In this document: positions 48,206 through 60,100 of the stretch, piece after piece | How positions within the stretch are numbered: position 1 is the first letter of the stretch | Layout: each line of letters opens with the position of its first letter | NCBI GenBank assembly: GCA_949987565.1 | Contig: OX465101.1 | Location: 26,238,911-26,302,910, forward strand | DNA: 64,000 nt | Reading direction: 5' to 3' | Origin: Luidia sarsii | Lineage: Eukaryota > Echinodermata > Asteroidea > Paxillosida > Luidiidae | The notes under the pieces: model-generated | The model's database searches: none | Seen by the model: the letters and a program-made list of their open reading frames with translations, nothing else | What the model was told of the DNA's origin: nothing | Made by a program: the position numbers and the translations under genes

Positions 48206-48340
48206 GCAAAGACTAGTTGACTATTTGGGAAGGCCACCATCTAATGGCTGGATTGCTCAGATGGTAAGAACGCTTGTACGCAAAACCAGAGGTCTCCGGT
48301 TTTAAGTCCTGGTCCAGTCACAGTTTTCCAAATTGTTCAA
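48206..48340 (+). repeat. tRNA-like SINE copy
   Basis: Head ggcaaagactagttgactat, body ggctggattgctcagatggt, ccagaggtctccggttttaa, end tcctggtccagtca. Confidence 0.7.
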
Positions 48341-48919
48341 AAGTTCAAAAACTTGATTACATGATTACAAACGTGTGGCAGTGCTCTTTATTTCCGCCAA
48401 TAGTTTAATGCTAGTCTGGTCCCTGTGGCATTACGGTATCCTGACGCTGTTGCTAATAGACGCTGACCGACTCTAGGTTATATCTATGGTTGGAATGCCC
48501 CAAGTATAAGTTTTTTTGGAGTGATTTCTTTTCTTCTTGCAATGGAATAACGCTGTACCATCCTGTTGTGTTGTCGTGTAGGAAGTTGGCAATATATTTT
48601 TCAGGTCATCTTGATTATGTGTGCATTTTGGGGGGTTCATTCTTCTCAAGCTTTCAGTGGTGAAGGTAATGGGACTACACTGTGGTGTTGCAAGCTTATG
48701 CGTGCTTTCCAGCATTTTTGTCAACTGGCTGGCTGTTTTACACGGTCTCTTTGGTGTTCTGCCAAACTAGTCAACCATCTTTGCAGGGGTTACCATTCAG
48801 GGGCTGTTATATTTTAGGGTATTGGGTATAATTGGTATTTTTATTTTTTTTATTTTTCAATTTGATGGGCCTTTGTGAAATTTGGCTTGCTCAGACAGGC
48901 TGAAGCTCTGTCTGTCTCT

Positions 48920-49071
48920 GGCTGTAGCATGGGCTCTGGCTCATGCTCTGGCTCTGGCTCATGCTCTGGCTCTGGCTCAAGTTCTGGCTCTTTCTCAGAT
49001 TCAGGCTGAAGCTTGGGCTCATGTTCAAACACGGGCTCTGGCTCAGGTGCAGACTCGTGCTTTGGTTCGGG

Positions 49072-49111
<40 letters not shown>

Positions 49112-49113
49112 AC
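48920..49113 (+). repeat. Hexanucleotide array (ggctct/ggctca)n
   Basis: About 30 copies of the six-base units ggctct, ggctca and atgctc. The [12 protein letters not shown] minus-strand frame and the Leu-rich plus-strand frames are artefacts. Confidence 0.9.
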
Positions 49114-49893
49114 CTTCATCAGCCAGATTTAGAGGCTGTATTTTTTGCATTTCCGTTGAAGCTCATCTTCATCTTTGAGACAACTTCTTCTGTCAGATCT
49201 CACAGATCACCTATAAGATAAATATTATGGATTACCCCACAGACATATCCCCCAAGGCTGTGGTTTCTAAATGGCCCCCAGTGATTTGTTATGGCTTGCT
49301 GCATTTTGAAGACAGGGTCCTCCATTGTAATTCCAATCTTCAAGGGCTGTTACTTAATACCAATAATCGGTTTGGATCCCTTTTTTACCAGCAATCCTAC
49401 CTCTTGGTCATAACTGAGCATAAGGAGTCTGTTTCCATGAGACTAGAGTTCTAAATCTTTCATTAAAGAAATTCCACAACTCAGCAACCTTCTTCTGATC
49501 GGAAATGTTCCAGTTTGTAGAGTTTTGAACATTTTTTTGTCTTCAGTATTGTCTTGTGGCTTGGCTCACTGACAAAAGACACATCAACCCTCTGGTCGTG
49601 TAGAGGAGTTTGGAAAATATACAATGTAGTCACAGTTCTTTTTATGCTCTTGTAATAATCAGGGTCTAATGGTCAGTTTTGATATTGCCCTTTGCCCCAT
49701 TTTTTGTTTGTTTTGTACTAGTATAAATAGTAAGCAACGTCTTTTTCCTTATTGATACTGATTATTAATTGATTTTGTATATATATGTGCACTCACCTTA
49801 ACACCAGCATACAGTAATGTTGCGCTGGCTATTTAAATAGTTCTTGTACAGACAAGTATATTGGTACTTTATATTATTAATTACAAAACAGAA

Positions 49894-49904
49894 AATAAAA
49901 TAAA
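49894..49904 (+). terminator. SIPA1L: Candidate polyadenylation signals for SIPA1L
   Basis: Overlapping AATAAA at 49894 and 49899, followed by a GT-containing stretch (caggtttgacg), at the end of an AT-rich, 3' UTR-like region. Plausible but not proven. Confidence 0.4.
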
Positions 49905-49945
49905 ATCAGGTTTGACGAGGACATCGAAAAAAGAGAGAGATAGAC

Positions 49946-50477
49946 TTGACTCTTTCTGTGGTTATTTTGTTTCTTCTCCTGCGATCTACTGGTGCACTTT
50001 CGAGTGATGTGAGTTTCACTTTCAGCTCAATTTCACTGGAACCGCTGAAACCTCCGTATCTTTATGAAGTTGGCCCGGGTCACCAGGAGAGGCCACGATC
50101 AGCGACGCAGCTTGCATCACCGAATGTTGCGGAACACCATCTGGAACTGTGCTCAACCATGGAGGCCATGGCTGATGGAGTCAAAGCCCAACCAAAAACG
50201 AAAGTTGCCCCCGCCCCCCCCCCCCCCCTCCCCCCCCCCCCCCGATAGTGAAGTCTTTTGAGCCGATCCCCGAAATCACTGTCCCCGCGGGAATGCAGTT
50301 CCCACGCTTGGTGTCGTATGTCAATCCCCGGAATTCTTTTCTATACCATGCCTGTCCATGATTCTACCATTATTATAGAGCTTGCGCTTCACCAGCTGAT
50401 ACGAAGCGGGCTCTTACAGCGCGCACCTGCTTCAAGCTGATCGGCACCGTGTTAGGAGGTTTTGGGACCGCCACGAG
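49946..50477 (+). pseudogene. Unidentified coding-like fragment
   Basis: A GC-richer island inside AT-rich spacer. 49946-50248 is open without a good ATG (hydrophobic start SVVILFLLLRSTGALSSD, later MEAMADGVKAQPKTKV) and runs into a poly-C tract. After it a second open stretch reads VKSFEPIPEITVPAGMQF and FPRLVSYVNPRN. One TGA (about 50357) then interrupts before RTCFKLIGTVLGGFGTATR and a good donor (gag|gtaagg at 50478). An acceptor-like ttcactttcag lies at 50025. I do not recognise the protein; it could be a decayed exon, a retrocopy or chance. Confidence 0.3.
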
Positions 50478-50841
50478 GTAAGGTAAGAAGCTGGGTTTTC
50501 TATCCTTTTCGTGTGGGGCGTTCTTTTCACTGGACGTGACCTCGGCAACTTGGTACGGCGTTTTGGGATGAACATTTCCGTAGTTTGTCACTGAACTTTC
50601 AGAAGCACTGTGCAGTTGGCATGGTCTTCAGACTTTCGTGTGGGCCATGGAGGTGTAATGGTATTGGTAGGCTCATGGAGGAATAACTCAGTAAGCTCAA
50701 CGAGGTTAGGTGGTACCATGGAGCCTGGATGTACGCGACCTTCAGTGGCTTCACTATGATTGATTGATGGCTTTGATTGATGGTGTATATTTGCCCATGG
50801 TTTGCCGTTCCAGGTCTCAAGGTGTCCGAAGACGAAATGAA

Positions 50842-51022
50842 TGAGATCATGATGATCTTAAGATTTAGTGGGCCTGACGTTTCGATCCTAGCAGGACCTT
50901 TGAGAAAGGTCCTGCTAGGATCGAAACGTCAGGCCCATTAAAATCTTAAGATTTGCATTTTGGTAATTTTAGTCAGTAAGCAGTTTGCAACATTTATGTA
51001 TATCACTTTGAGATCATGATGA
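50842..51022 (+). mobile_element. Hairpin retroposon, reference copy with 14-bp target duplication
   Basis: Direct repeats tgagatcatgatga at 50842-50855 and 51009-51022 flank a 153-bp element. Its arms 50857-50900 and 50906-50950 are almost perfectly complementary (cttaagat..cctgacgtttcgatcc). They are followed by the family tail (ttttggtaattttagtcagt, aagcagtttgcaac, gtatatca). No ORF and no obvious pol III boxes. Confidence 0.85.
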
Positions 51023-51401
51023 GATCAAACCTGTCGCTGGTGTTTGAATAGCTCAGGAAAATGCACCAACTGTTGCCCCACTATGTCATTACTCCCTCTG
51101 GGTAAACATAAATCACTCGTGTGTTTTGACTAACTGAAGTACAGTAAAATAGCAGCCTGTTTATTCCTCCATGTTTATACATGTACAATCTTAGCTACTC
51201 CGCTACTCGTGTAAACGTACCCCTTACTGCGGGAAAACCTTATACAGCATTGTTTTTCATGCCTGAGTAGTTTTATCGAGAAAAAAACCGTGTGCAGTTT
51301 ACTGGAGGGAAAATCTTTGAATGGGTAATTGGCTCTATGGGTAAAGGTAGTGTATATAGTCTATAGATTACTTGTTGCATGGATGAAGGAATGTTTGTTG
51401 T

Positions 51402-54246
51402 GTGTGGGGGGGGGGGGGGGGGGTTGGTGAAGGGGGCTATTGGTTTTTATCCTTGATTATGCTTGAAAACACTGAATAGAAATTGGGTACTTGGGAAGAG
51501 TCAAACAAGTGAGGGGCTGAATACAGAATAGCATGCTGAATCTGAAAACTCAAGGTTACAGCAACAAATACAAATATGCCAATGGCATTTCTTGTTTGAT
51601 TAATTCAATGTTATTATTGTGGTTTGGGTCCCAGTCCTGGGAAGGTCACCCTTTCCATAGATATTTTCGTAGATTTGATCATTTGCTTCGACAGTCATGT
51701 TTTGTGTGGGGTTTTTTCAATTTCTGTAATGTGACAATGGTGTTCATCACTCATCAGCTTCGGGAAATAAATTCCATGTATCTTAATCAGTGGAAATCAG
51801 AGATCATGCATGAAATCAGAGAACGTTTTGCTTTGATTTCGAAATGGTGTTCCTATTCTGATTCTTGTTAAATGTACTAGAGGGCCTGATGTTTGATCCC
51901 AGCATGACCTTTCCCAAATGCAAATTAATTCTTGTTTTAACTTCAAGTCACTCACTGGAAAAAAAAAATCTGGTGTGTTTAGCATTTAGCCAGCCAGCCA
52001 GTGAAAAGCAAACCAGACCCACTTTGTAATTGTATGTATTTTCACCCCCTCATCTGTCTAAAAGTTGGAAATGTTCAAACCATGGATTTAAAGGAAGAAA
52101 TTCAATTTGGTCTATTGATGGTTTTGAGAATTTATTTAAAAATTAAATGATTGTTCCCAATTTTGATAACTTGTTTATTAGACTTCTGAAGCCACTTCAA
52201 CCTGATGGAGATATATCTGTTTTTGTACTTCACATGATTGTACCATGGAGGAATATTCATGATTGTACTAGGACTGTTGAATGGCCAAACTAGAAAGACA
52301 GGATTGACCCCTAGGTCAAAGGTCATTGATGTACAGCTTCCCCAGGTGGGCCATTCTTTGACCTTTAGTCCAACCAAGCCAAGTGGAGCAAATTCCATGA
52401 AACCCTAATGACAGCCAGTCACTGGAGCTGCACTAATGTGAATCAGCAGTGTACAGACCCCAGACCATTGGCTGGTTGGCAACCTGCTCTGTCATGTGCT
52501 AATGCAGTTGTCCATTGTTGCCTCATTTGTTTATAAGCAACTTAATTGTGAGCAACCAGAGCAACGAGTATAAGTACATACTACATAGCATGGTGATGGA
52601 TGTGCATGCCTGATCAAACTTATTTTCCTTCCTCAGTGGTACTAATGAGGTACCTTTTTCCTCAAATTCCTCAAATGTCACATCTAATTCCTGGCTATAT
52701 TATTATTATTATTATTATTATTATTATGTTATTATTATTATGGTTTATTTATTTCATTATGCCTCCTCGCAGCCAAACGGCTGAAATGTATTGGCATAAC
52801 ACAAAATTCCTTATATTTACTTCATATATATATATACATTTACATTTCAAAAAACAATATTATTAAGCATCTATAAAGGATGTGATCAACACTAAGACGG
52901 AGAAATAAAAAATTATTTACACATTTAAACATGGAGCAACTTGTGGTTAAAAATGTACAATTAGAAAAAAAAATGATCTCAAAAACAACTTCATAAAAGA
53001 AGGTGTAAAAACATTGAGAAATAGAGAATCGTTAATAAAAACTCACACACAAAGAAGCTCAAAAAATAAAAAAAATTGAAAATTAAAAAATTCCACATTA
53101 TGACTAAACAAAAAAATCATTCATTCAAAATATAAGTTAATATAAGTTAATGCAGGCACAGTGTATCTCCTGTATCTATAGTCAACGACACTTTGGAATA
53201 TATGCTGCTTTTACCTAATCTCTGATTCTTTTTTCATCTTGTTGGCAAACTGCATGCCATAGCCTTTGCTGAGATCCCTTAAAAAGTAGAGGGATTGGTG
53301 TTTTGATCCAGCAGGACCATTCTCTAAGGCAGAATAAATAATGACGTCCTTACCCCTTTGATCTCCCAACTCGGAATGCTCGGATCCCTCCTATCCTTTG
53401 ATCCTCCCCACCCTTTTGTTTGTTTTCCCTTTGATCGGCCCTCTCTTTGAGTGTACATCTGCAATTCTGCATCCCCTCTCTTCCCTTTTGTCCTGCCACT
53501 GTCATGTGTGTCAGGACATTCCTTCCCCTGACTTTCTGTGTACGATACATGTCCTTGTCACTTTGCCTTTGAGAAAGGTCCTGCTAGGAACGAAATGCCA
53601 GGCCCTCTAGCTTTTTAGATTTATGTATTGTATTGGAGGTAATTTTAGTCTGTGAGCAGTTTGCAAACTAGTTTTCTGTAATTACTTCATGCAGAATAAT
53701 GTAAACTGTGTACCTTTTATATTAGTTATGTTTATGGTACATGTAGATCTATGGGTCATTAGGGAGTAGTGTGGCTTTGTAGGAGTAAGTATTGAGTAGT
53801 TTGCCAAATACTACTACTACTACTAGTAATATAAATCAATGCATGTTGTGTGTAGATTGTGACCTACTTCATAATTATGATTTACACATACAATGTACAT
53901 GTACATGTTTTTGTGCGCAAAGACAACTAGGAATTGGTGTACCTAAACTATACTCCTTGAACTATTTGATCCAAGCTAGGATCTCCTTACCACCTTAGGC
54001 TGTGAGTAGGTCAGGGCTGAGGTGGGGGAGGGGCCTTGGCAGTGCCAAAACAAGCCGGCCTTGGTGTAGCCTCCATGGGTGAAGTAAGTCCCATTGGAAA
54101 ATAATCACAACTCCATCTGTGGCTGGCACTGGCTGCTTTGTGTTTGCAGGCAGGACAAGGGCATAACTTCAGGTATAACTGAACCATATTATATGTATTG
54201 GACTCACACTCCAGTGGATTGGTATTGTGATAGTTCTTGCAACAAT
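51402..54246 (+). other. AT-rich intergenic spacer
   Basis: Contains an 18-G run (51406-51423), hairpin-retroposon fragments (51873-51925, 53555-53680), an (ATT)n run (52699-52745) and short acatgtacatgt motifs. No gene with splice support. Confidence 0.6.
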
Positions 54247-54607
54247 TTAAAGGCCCACTACAGCATTGGGAAAATTAGAAAACAGTGATGTCCACAGATT
54301 TCCTTCTAATTTACACATTTTGTAGAGTATGGTCATGATAGAATCCCCATGTTGAAATATTACAGTCTGGGATGCTGTACTTCCTAAAAAAATCTTCACT
54401 CAAACAATCAACGAATGGTTTATTACTTGCGAGTAATAAACTATTTCTTACACTACAGGCTGTTTCTTGCCTTTTTCTACTTTTCTCAGATTACCATTTG
54501 AGCTAAAGTAAAACCTTCCCAAGATTTTTCTTTTGGCATGTTTTAGGGTTTAACACACAAATCGTGGCAATCTTTTTACCTTTACCAATGTTGCACAGGG
54601 CCTTTAA
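54247..54607 (+). mobile_element. TTAA MITE family 2, third copy
   Basis: TTAA ends, left aggcccactacagcattggg, right accaatgttgcacagggcct. 361 bp; more diverged than 32903-33246. Confidence 0.7.
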
Positions 54608-55074
54608 ACTCCTGTTCCTGTTTGGTTCTCCCACCTGCGTTTAATGGTGCTATATTCTGCTATGCAAACTTTGGACTGTTCCAAACTTTCAAACCTCCTG
54701 CGACAGGTTTTGGACGCATTCCTACCACTGGACTTGGTATTGGTAAAACACACTGTGACAATGGTTACTTTTCCCACTTTAAGGCTGGTGGAAAAGGCCT
54801 TGTAATCTTTCCTGATAGCAAAAGTCCAAGTGGGAATGATGGTAAGATTTATCCATTTGAAATTTAGCCATCGTCTTAAAAAAAATCCCTTTTTTTAAAG
54901 TCCACTGGAATGGCAACTTAATTCAGGGGTCTGATCAAATCAAATCAAATCAGAATAGCCAATTGGAAAAACACATTCTTCCCACCCAGGGTGATTTGAT
55001 GGTAGAAATAACAAGGATGGTTGACAGTTGAAAGTTTTCCAGTAATACCAGTAATAATAAAAAAAAACACTCTT

Positions 55075-55140
55075 ATGATTGTACATTGTACATGATTGTA
55101 CTTTGTACATAATTGTACATTGTACATGATTGTACATTCA
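55075..55140 (+). repeat. Short tandem repeat just upstream of the LTD gene
   Basis: Three to four copies of a tgattgtacattgtaca unit, a partial palindrome, lie 40-110 bp before the exon 1 acceptor of the LTD gene. Confidence 0.7.
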
Positions 55141-55178
55141 TTTGTATTAAATGTTCAATTTGTGCATTTTCATTTCAG

Positions 55179-57191
55179 CCATTTAGCTATGGCGCTGCAC
55201 AGGACATACCCACATGGACACATGCTGGTACTCGTCACACTGGCGTGCTGCATGCGGGCGGTCACCAGCCGCGTCCTCCTCAGCGAGGTGAATGCAGACA
55301 ACCCGGGCCAGATGGACATGATGGAGTTCATTGAACTCTACAATGATGCCGTCTCGCCAACTGCCCTGGCCGACCACGTGCTGGTCTTATACGACGGGGC
55401 AGACAACCGGGCGTATGGCGTGATACCCCTCAAGGGCGGAACGATATCGCCCTACGGCTATTACATCATCGGTTCGGATGTGGTCGTTCCCACGCCGGAT
55501 AAACTACTGGACTCCAACTTGAATATCCTGCAGAACGGTGTGGACGCTGTGGCACTGTACCGCGGGGACACCAGCCTCTACTCGGTAGGCATGGCGGTGA
55601 CCAACGAATCGCTGGTGGACGCCCTGGTGTACGACAAGCGGGGACGAACGAGCAGCCCCTTGCTTGACATCCTGACACCGGGCGGGTTGATCCTGGACGA
55701 GTGGCCGCGCCATCTGTCAGGAGGGAGGGACGAGTCGATAAGCCGATGCCGGGGCCTGGACCCGCTGATGCCATCCCAGTTTCAGCTCACCCCGCTCACC
55801 CCGGGCGCTCCCAACAACTGCACCCCAGACGAGGTGGCGACCGCGACCCCCGCCGTCGACTCCACGCCGGGGGGCTTCCCAAACCTGCCCTCCTTCCCGC
55901 CGGACGTCGGAGACATCTTCCTGGACATCATCATCAACGAGTTCAGCGTGGACGCCGAGTTGGGCCAGTTTGTCGAGCTCTATGATGGCGGGGTCGGGGA
56001 CATGATCCTGGATGGCCTCTTCCTCGTGATGTACAGGGGCAGGACGGAAGCGTCCTATGGCCAGCCCATCGACCTGGCCGGTTACAGAACCGACGAACAG
56101 GGGTATTTCCTCATCGGCCATAGCAGCTTGCAGCCTGATGCAGAGCTCCAGAGGCCCCTGAGGACCACCAGACCTCCGAATGCAATCGCCCTTCACTTTG
56201 GGGAGGCCGCCGACTATGTCCCGTCGACTCCAGTCTCTGGCGACAATCTGGTGGATGCCGTGGTCTACGGGGATTCCCAAGAGGCCAATGCTCTCCTCGC
56301 TGTCTTCATCCCCGGGGGCTCGCCTCTCGTCAGACAAGATGGCATCGCGAATACATCCTTCAGCCGGTGCCGCTCCTTCGAGAGACTGAGACTGGCCGCC
56401 TTTGTACCCGCCATCCGGACGCCGGGCGGGGATAATCTGTGCAGGCTTCCGGACCTCGTGATCAACGAGGTCAACGTCGTGGCCCACGGCGAGCCCACCC
56501 AGCAGTTCGTTGAGGTCTTTGACGGAGGAGTTGGACAGCAGTCCCTGGACGGGGTGGTGGTCGTATTCTACGAGGGCCAGAGCTCGGAGTCCTACCTTGC
56601 CGTCGATCTGACCGGGTACAGCACGGACGTGCGTGGCTTCTGCGTGGTGGGATGGACGGACGGACCCGGCGTGGACGTCGGCATGGACTTTGACCCCACG
56701 GTGGGCTTCCTGAGGGAGACGCCCAGCGCGGTGGCCCTGCACTTGGGCCCGCCGGGCCGCTTCAGGAGCGGGCGCAGCGCCACCGACCAGAACCTGATCG
56801 ATGCCGTGGTGTACGGGCAGGAGGCCGCCCTGGACCTTCTGCACGCGCTCATGCCGTTCCAGCACGTCCTGAATGAACTGGGCGGCGGCACCCCCGATGG
56901 CGGCGACCAGTCCATCAGCCGCTGCTCCTGCTGCCAGAGACTGGACTCCGGCTCCTTCGGGGTCGGCCCTGCCAGTCCGGGATCCATCAACACGGATTGC
57001 CGCCGGGACGACGTCACCCACATCGAGAGCCTGGACCACTACACGGCCCTGCTGCGCATCAATGAGGTGCGGATCGTCAGTCCGGGCCAGATACGGGGCG
57101 ACTTTGTGGAGATCTACCTGGGCGGCTTTGCGGGCTCCCAAATCCCTCTCACCAACATGGTGCTTGTTCTGTACAGCAGCGAGGGAGAGAG
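55179..57191 (+). CDS. LTD-repeat gene exon 1 of CDS (signal peptide, units 1-3, start of unit 4)
   Basis: The exon probably starts at 55179 after acceptor catttcag, with 10 bp of 5' UTR before ATG 55189; an upstream non-coding exon is implied. The 2-kb exon encodes the signal peptide and three complete LTD-like units with no intron: RVLLSEVNADN.., IIINEFSVDAELGQFVELYD.., LVINEVNVVAHG... It then enters unit 4 (LRINEVRIVSPG). Donor gtacgt at 57192, phase 2. Very GC-rich at third codon positions. Confidence 0.92.
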
Positions 57192-60100
57192 GTACGTATT
57201 AGGTACAACCATGCAAGAATCAAGCCAAGAATCCCTCGGACTGATTCTGACTTCTGAAGCTGTCCAAATGATCATTCCTAGTTGAATTTTCCAGGCTTTC
57301 TTTCAGAGCATAAAATCAGTCACAACTCACAAGTACAAGTTTTGTCCATCAACATTGTGGAACTGTGTGAAGATAGCAATTTTTGATAGGACTCAGGAAC
57401 TGGAACCTGACCTGACGCAGCAAAGCAAAGTGGAACTGCTTAATTATTTTACCCACTCGGATTTTGTTTCACCTTTCTCCCAGTAGTTCCTACAAGACGA
57501 TCAATCTGGATGGGTTTCAGACTGACAGCAACGGGTTCTTTGTGATTGGTGCACGTGCAGTCCAGCCCACGGTCTCCATCGTTGAAGACACCCATTGGTT
57601 CCAGGGAGGGGGTGGGGCAGTGGCACTCCACAAGGTAGCTTTGTGTTCCAACCGGAGACTTTTTTTTTTTCCAGGGCAACTAATTTCAGAAGGTATTTAT
57701 CTTATTTGAATCTCAAAATTTAGTGGGCCTGACGTTTCGATCCTAGCAGGACCTTTCTCAGAAGCAGAGTTTCTGCCTTTGAGAAAGGTCCTGCTAGAAT
57801 CGAAACGCCTCAGGATGCAAACAATACCATAAAATGCACTGTACTCTAGGATAAAAGGCAATCCCCAGCTAGTGGCTTTTACACCTTCGAATTGACTAAG
57901 TACATGGGTTGATCTCAATTGTTTTCTCAATTTATTTGATTGGATTTGATTTGATATAGTTTTGTTGGGTTTTGTTGGGTTTTGTTGGGTTTTGTTGGGT
58001 TGGGTTGGGTTGGGTTGGGTGGGTTGTGTCGGGTCGGGTCGGGTCGGGTCGGGTCGGGTAACTTGGGTTGGGTTGGGTTGGGTAACCGGGTTGGGTTGTG
58101 TCGGGTCGGGTCGGGTTGGGTACTTGGGTTGGGTACTTGGGTTGGTTTGGGTTCGGTTTATTGGTTTGGTTTGGTTTGGTTTGATTTGGTTTGATTTGAT
58201 TTGGTTTGATTTGATTTGTGAGCATGCCTATTTACTAATAAATGTGATTTGAGAAAAAGCTGCAAAAACTGGGAAATGAGTTTCCAATAGGGCCTTCAGC
58301 ACGTATTTTCAAGATGACTTGTGGCTAGGACTTGAGACTCGACCTTTGTGACTCTTAACTCAACCTTTGTGAGTCGAACCAGATGACTCAGGACTCGGAC
58401 CCAGACTTCAGAGATTGGACTTGGACACTGATTCTGGCCCAACTTTTTTTGTGACACTTAGCACAAGTCTAGAAGTCTCCGACTCTGATGATCTGATAAT
58501 TTGCTCCGCACAATGGTATGATAATGCATGACGTTTGCGTCAAGGATGATATGATAATGATTTCCTGCAGGGATCACCTGAGGATTTTCCTGATGGCACC
58601 AGCGCTACCTCTGTGGGACTGGTGGATGCCGTCGTGTACGGCGATAACAACCTTCTCCTGCTTGACCTGCTCACGCTGGGACAGAGCTACGTGAATTACT
58701 CCACTGTAGTGGGTGAGTCTCCCCAGATACCAATAAAAATCCCAAGTATGCTCAAGCCATCCTTGATGTTTAACTCAGGACTAGCAGAAGTAACGAACAT
58801 AGCTATTGAAGCACATTAAACTTGATGCAAATTTGACACTCAGCAAATATTTGACTGTTTAAATCTATGTGATCTTAGCAATCCATCTTCATGTTTGCAG
58901 AAACAGTAGATAACAGTCATGAGGCCCAGCATACTGAAGTGCAGTACATCAGTGTGGTTTACCAGTTAGTGATGCAACTGAAAATTGGTTGAATTGTGGT
59001 TGGATCATACGAAGTGCATCAAGCTTTAGAGAACAAAGTTGACTGCAGCTTTTTTGTCTTCCATACAATGAGGGACTTTCCTGTGTTATCTGTAAGGCAC
59101 AATATCACCTTCAAGTCAAGATGAAAAATTCTTATTCATGATTTAAGAATGTCATTTTTGAAGGATCTGGTATTATAACGTTCCCATTTAAATGTGTTGG
59201 AGTCAATAGAGTGTATCCAGTCAAAATTGAGCCGCACTCCTCCTGGAAAGAAATGACTCACTGAGTGTCACTACTAACTTGCCATGTGGTGCTCCCACCA
59301 TGCAATCCTTCAGATCTCATTGTAGAGGTGTCTTCCCTCTCTCCCAAAAATAATAGCAGTAAATCAGGCCTCTCTCTTCCTCTCCCTCTCCCTCTCCCTC
59401 TCCCTCTCCCTCTCCCTCTCCCTCTCCCTCTCCCTCTCCCTCTCCCTCTCCCTCTCCCTCTCCCTCTCCCTCTCCCTCTCCCTCTCCCTCTCCCTCTCCC
59501 TCTCTCCCTGCAGATGCGACCTCCATTCTTCGCTGCTATTCGCGGGATGCCTTGGACGGCCCAGCCTTCTCCGTCGGAGAGTCGTCGCCGGGGTCAGCCA
59601 ACGTCTGCCCTCCGCCTCCCGTCGTCTTCAATGAGGTCAACGTCCTGGACTTGTCCGGCGGGGTGGGCCAGTACGTGGAGCTGTCCACCCTGGGCGTGCC
59701 GCAGTTTCCCCTCAACGATTTGCTCATGGTTAGGAAAAGTCGGGGCTTTTGGGGGGTCGGTTATTAAGCATTCTGTCTGGGGGCGGCCAAGCCCCCCCCC
59801 CCCAAAAAAAAAAAAATTAATAAATAAAAAAAATAAAAAAATTGGTTTTACTCAAACAAATAAAAAGCCCATTACACAAACTACACAAAGTTTTCTGTAA
59901 AATTACCTCAGTGGCTCTCTTCAGCTCTGAGAATCTTGCATTCTGGTCAATGAAAACTTTGGAAGTGAGGGGTCACCAGGGGTCACCCCAACCCTCTGCC
60001 TCCCATGTATTATGTAGACATGAGTATATGGGCCTATGACTCATTAGAATGCAGATTGGTGCTGACCTTAAAAGAGATATCTCTCACACAGTCTTGTTTG

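Larger units (their letters stand above)
44938..49904 (+). other. SIPA1L: Probable SIPA1L 3' UTR
   Basis: No other gene was found between the stop and the AATAAA pair near 49894. It includes a hairpin SINE remnant (45730-45840), a (CA)n run (46127-46149), CT-rich sequence (46948-47290), a SINE (48206-48340) and a GCTCTG array (48920-49113). Such a repeat load means the true 3' end could be earlier, for example after an AATAAA near 47363. Confidence 0.4.

Noticed and set aside
48850..49119. EPEPEPE-type minus-strand ORF.
   Set aside because: Hexanucleotide array; low complexity in every frame.
54622..54867. 81-residue forward ORF after the third family 2 MITE.
   Set aside because: No splice support, no recognisable domain; probably chance in AT-rich spacer.
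55096..55188. Upstream in-frame start of the LTD gene at 55096.
   Set aside because: A good acceptor (catttcag ending 55178) and a canonical signal peptide from Met 55189 indicate that this upstream stretch is intron.
55717..57141. 474-residue minus-strand ORF.
   Set aside because: Antisense shadow of the GC-rich LTD exon; high GC at third positions removes stop codons on the opposite strand.
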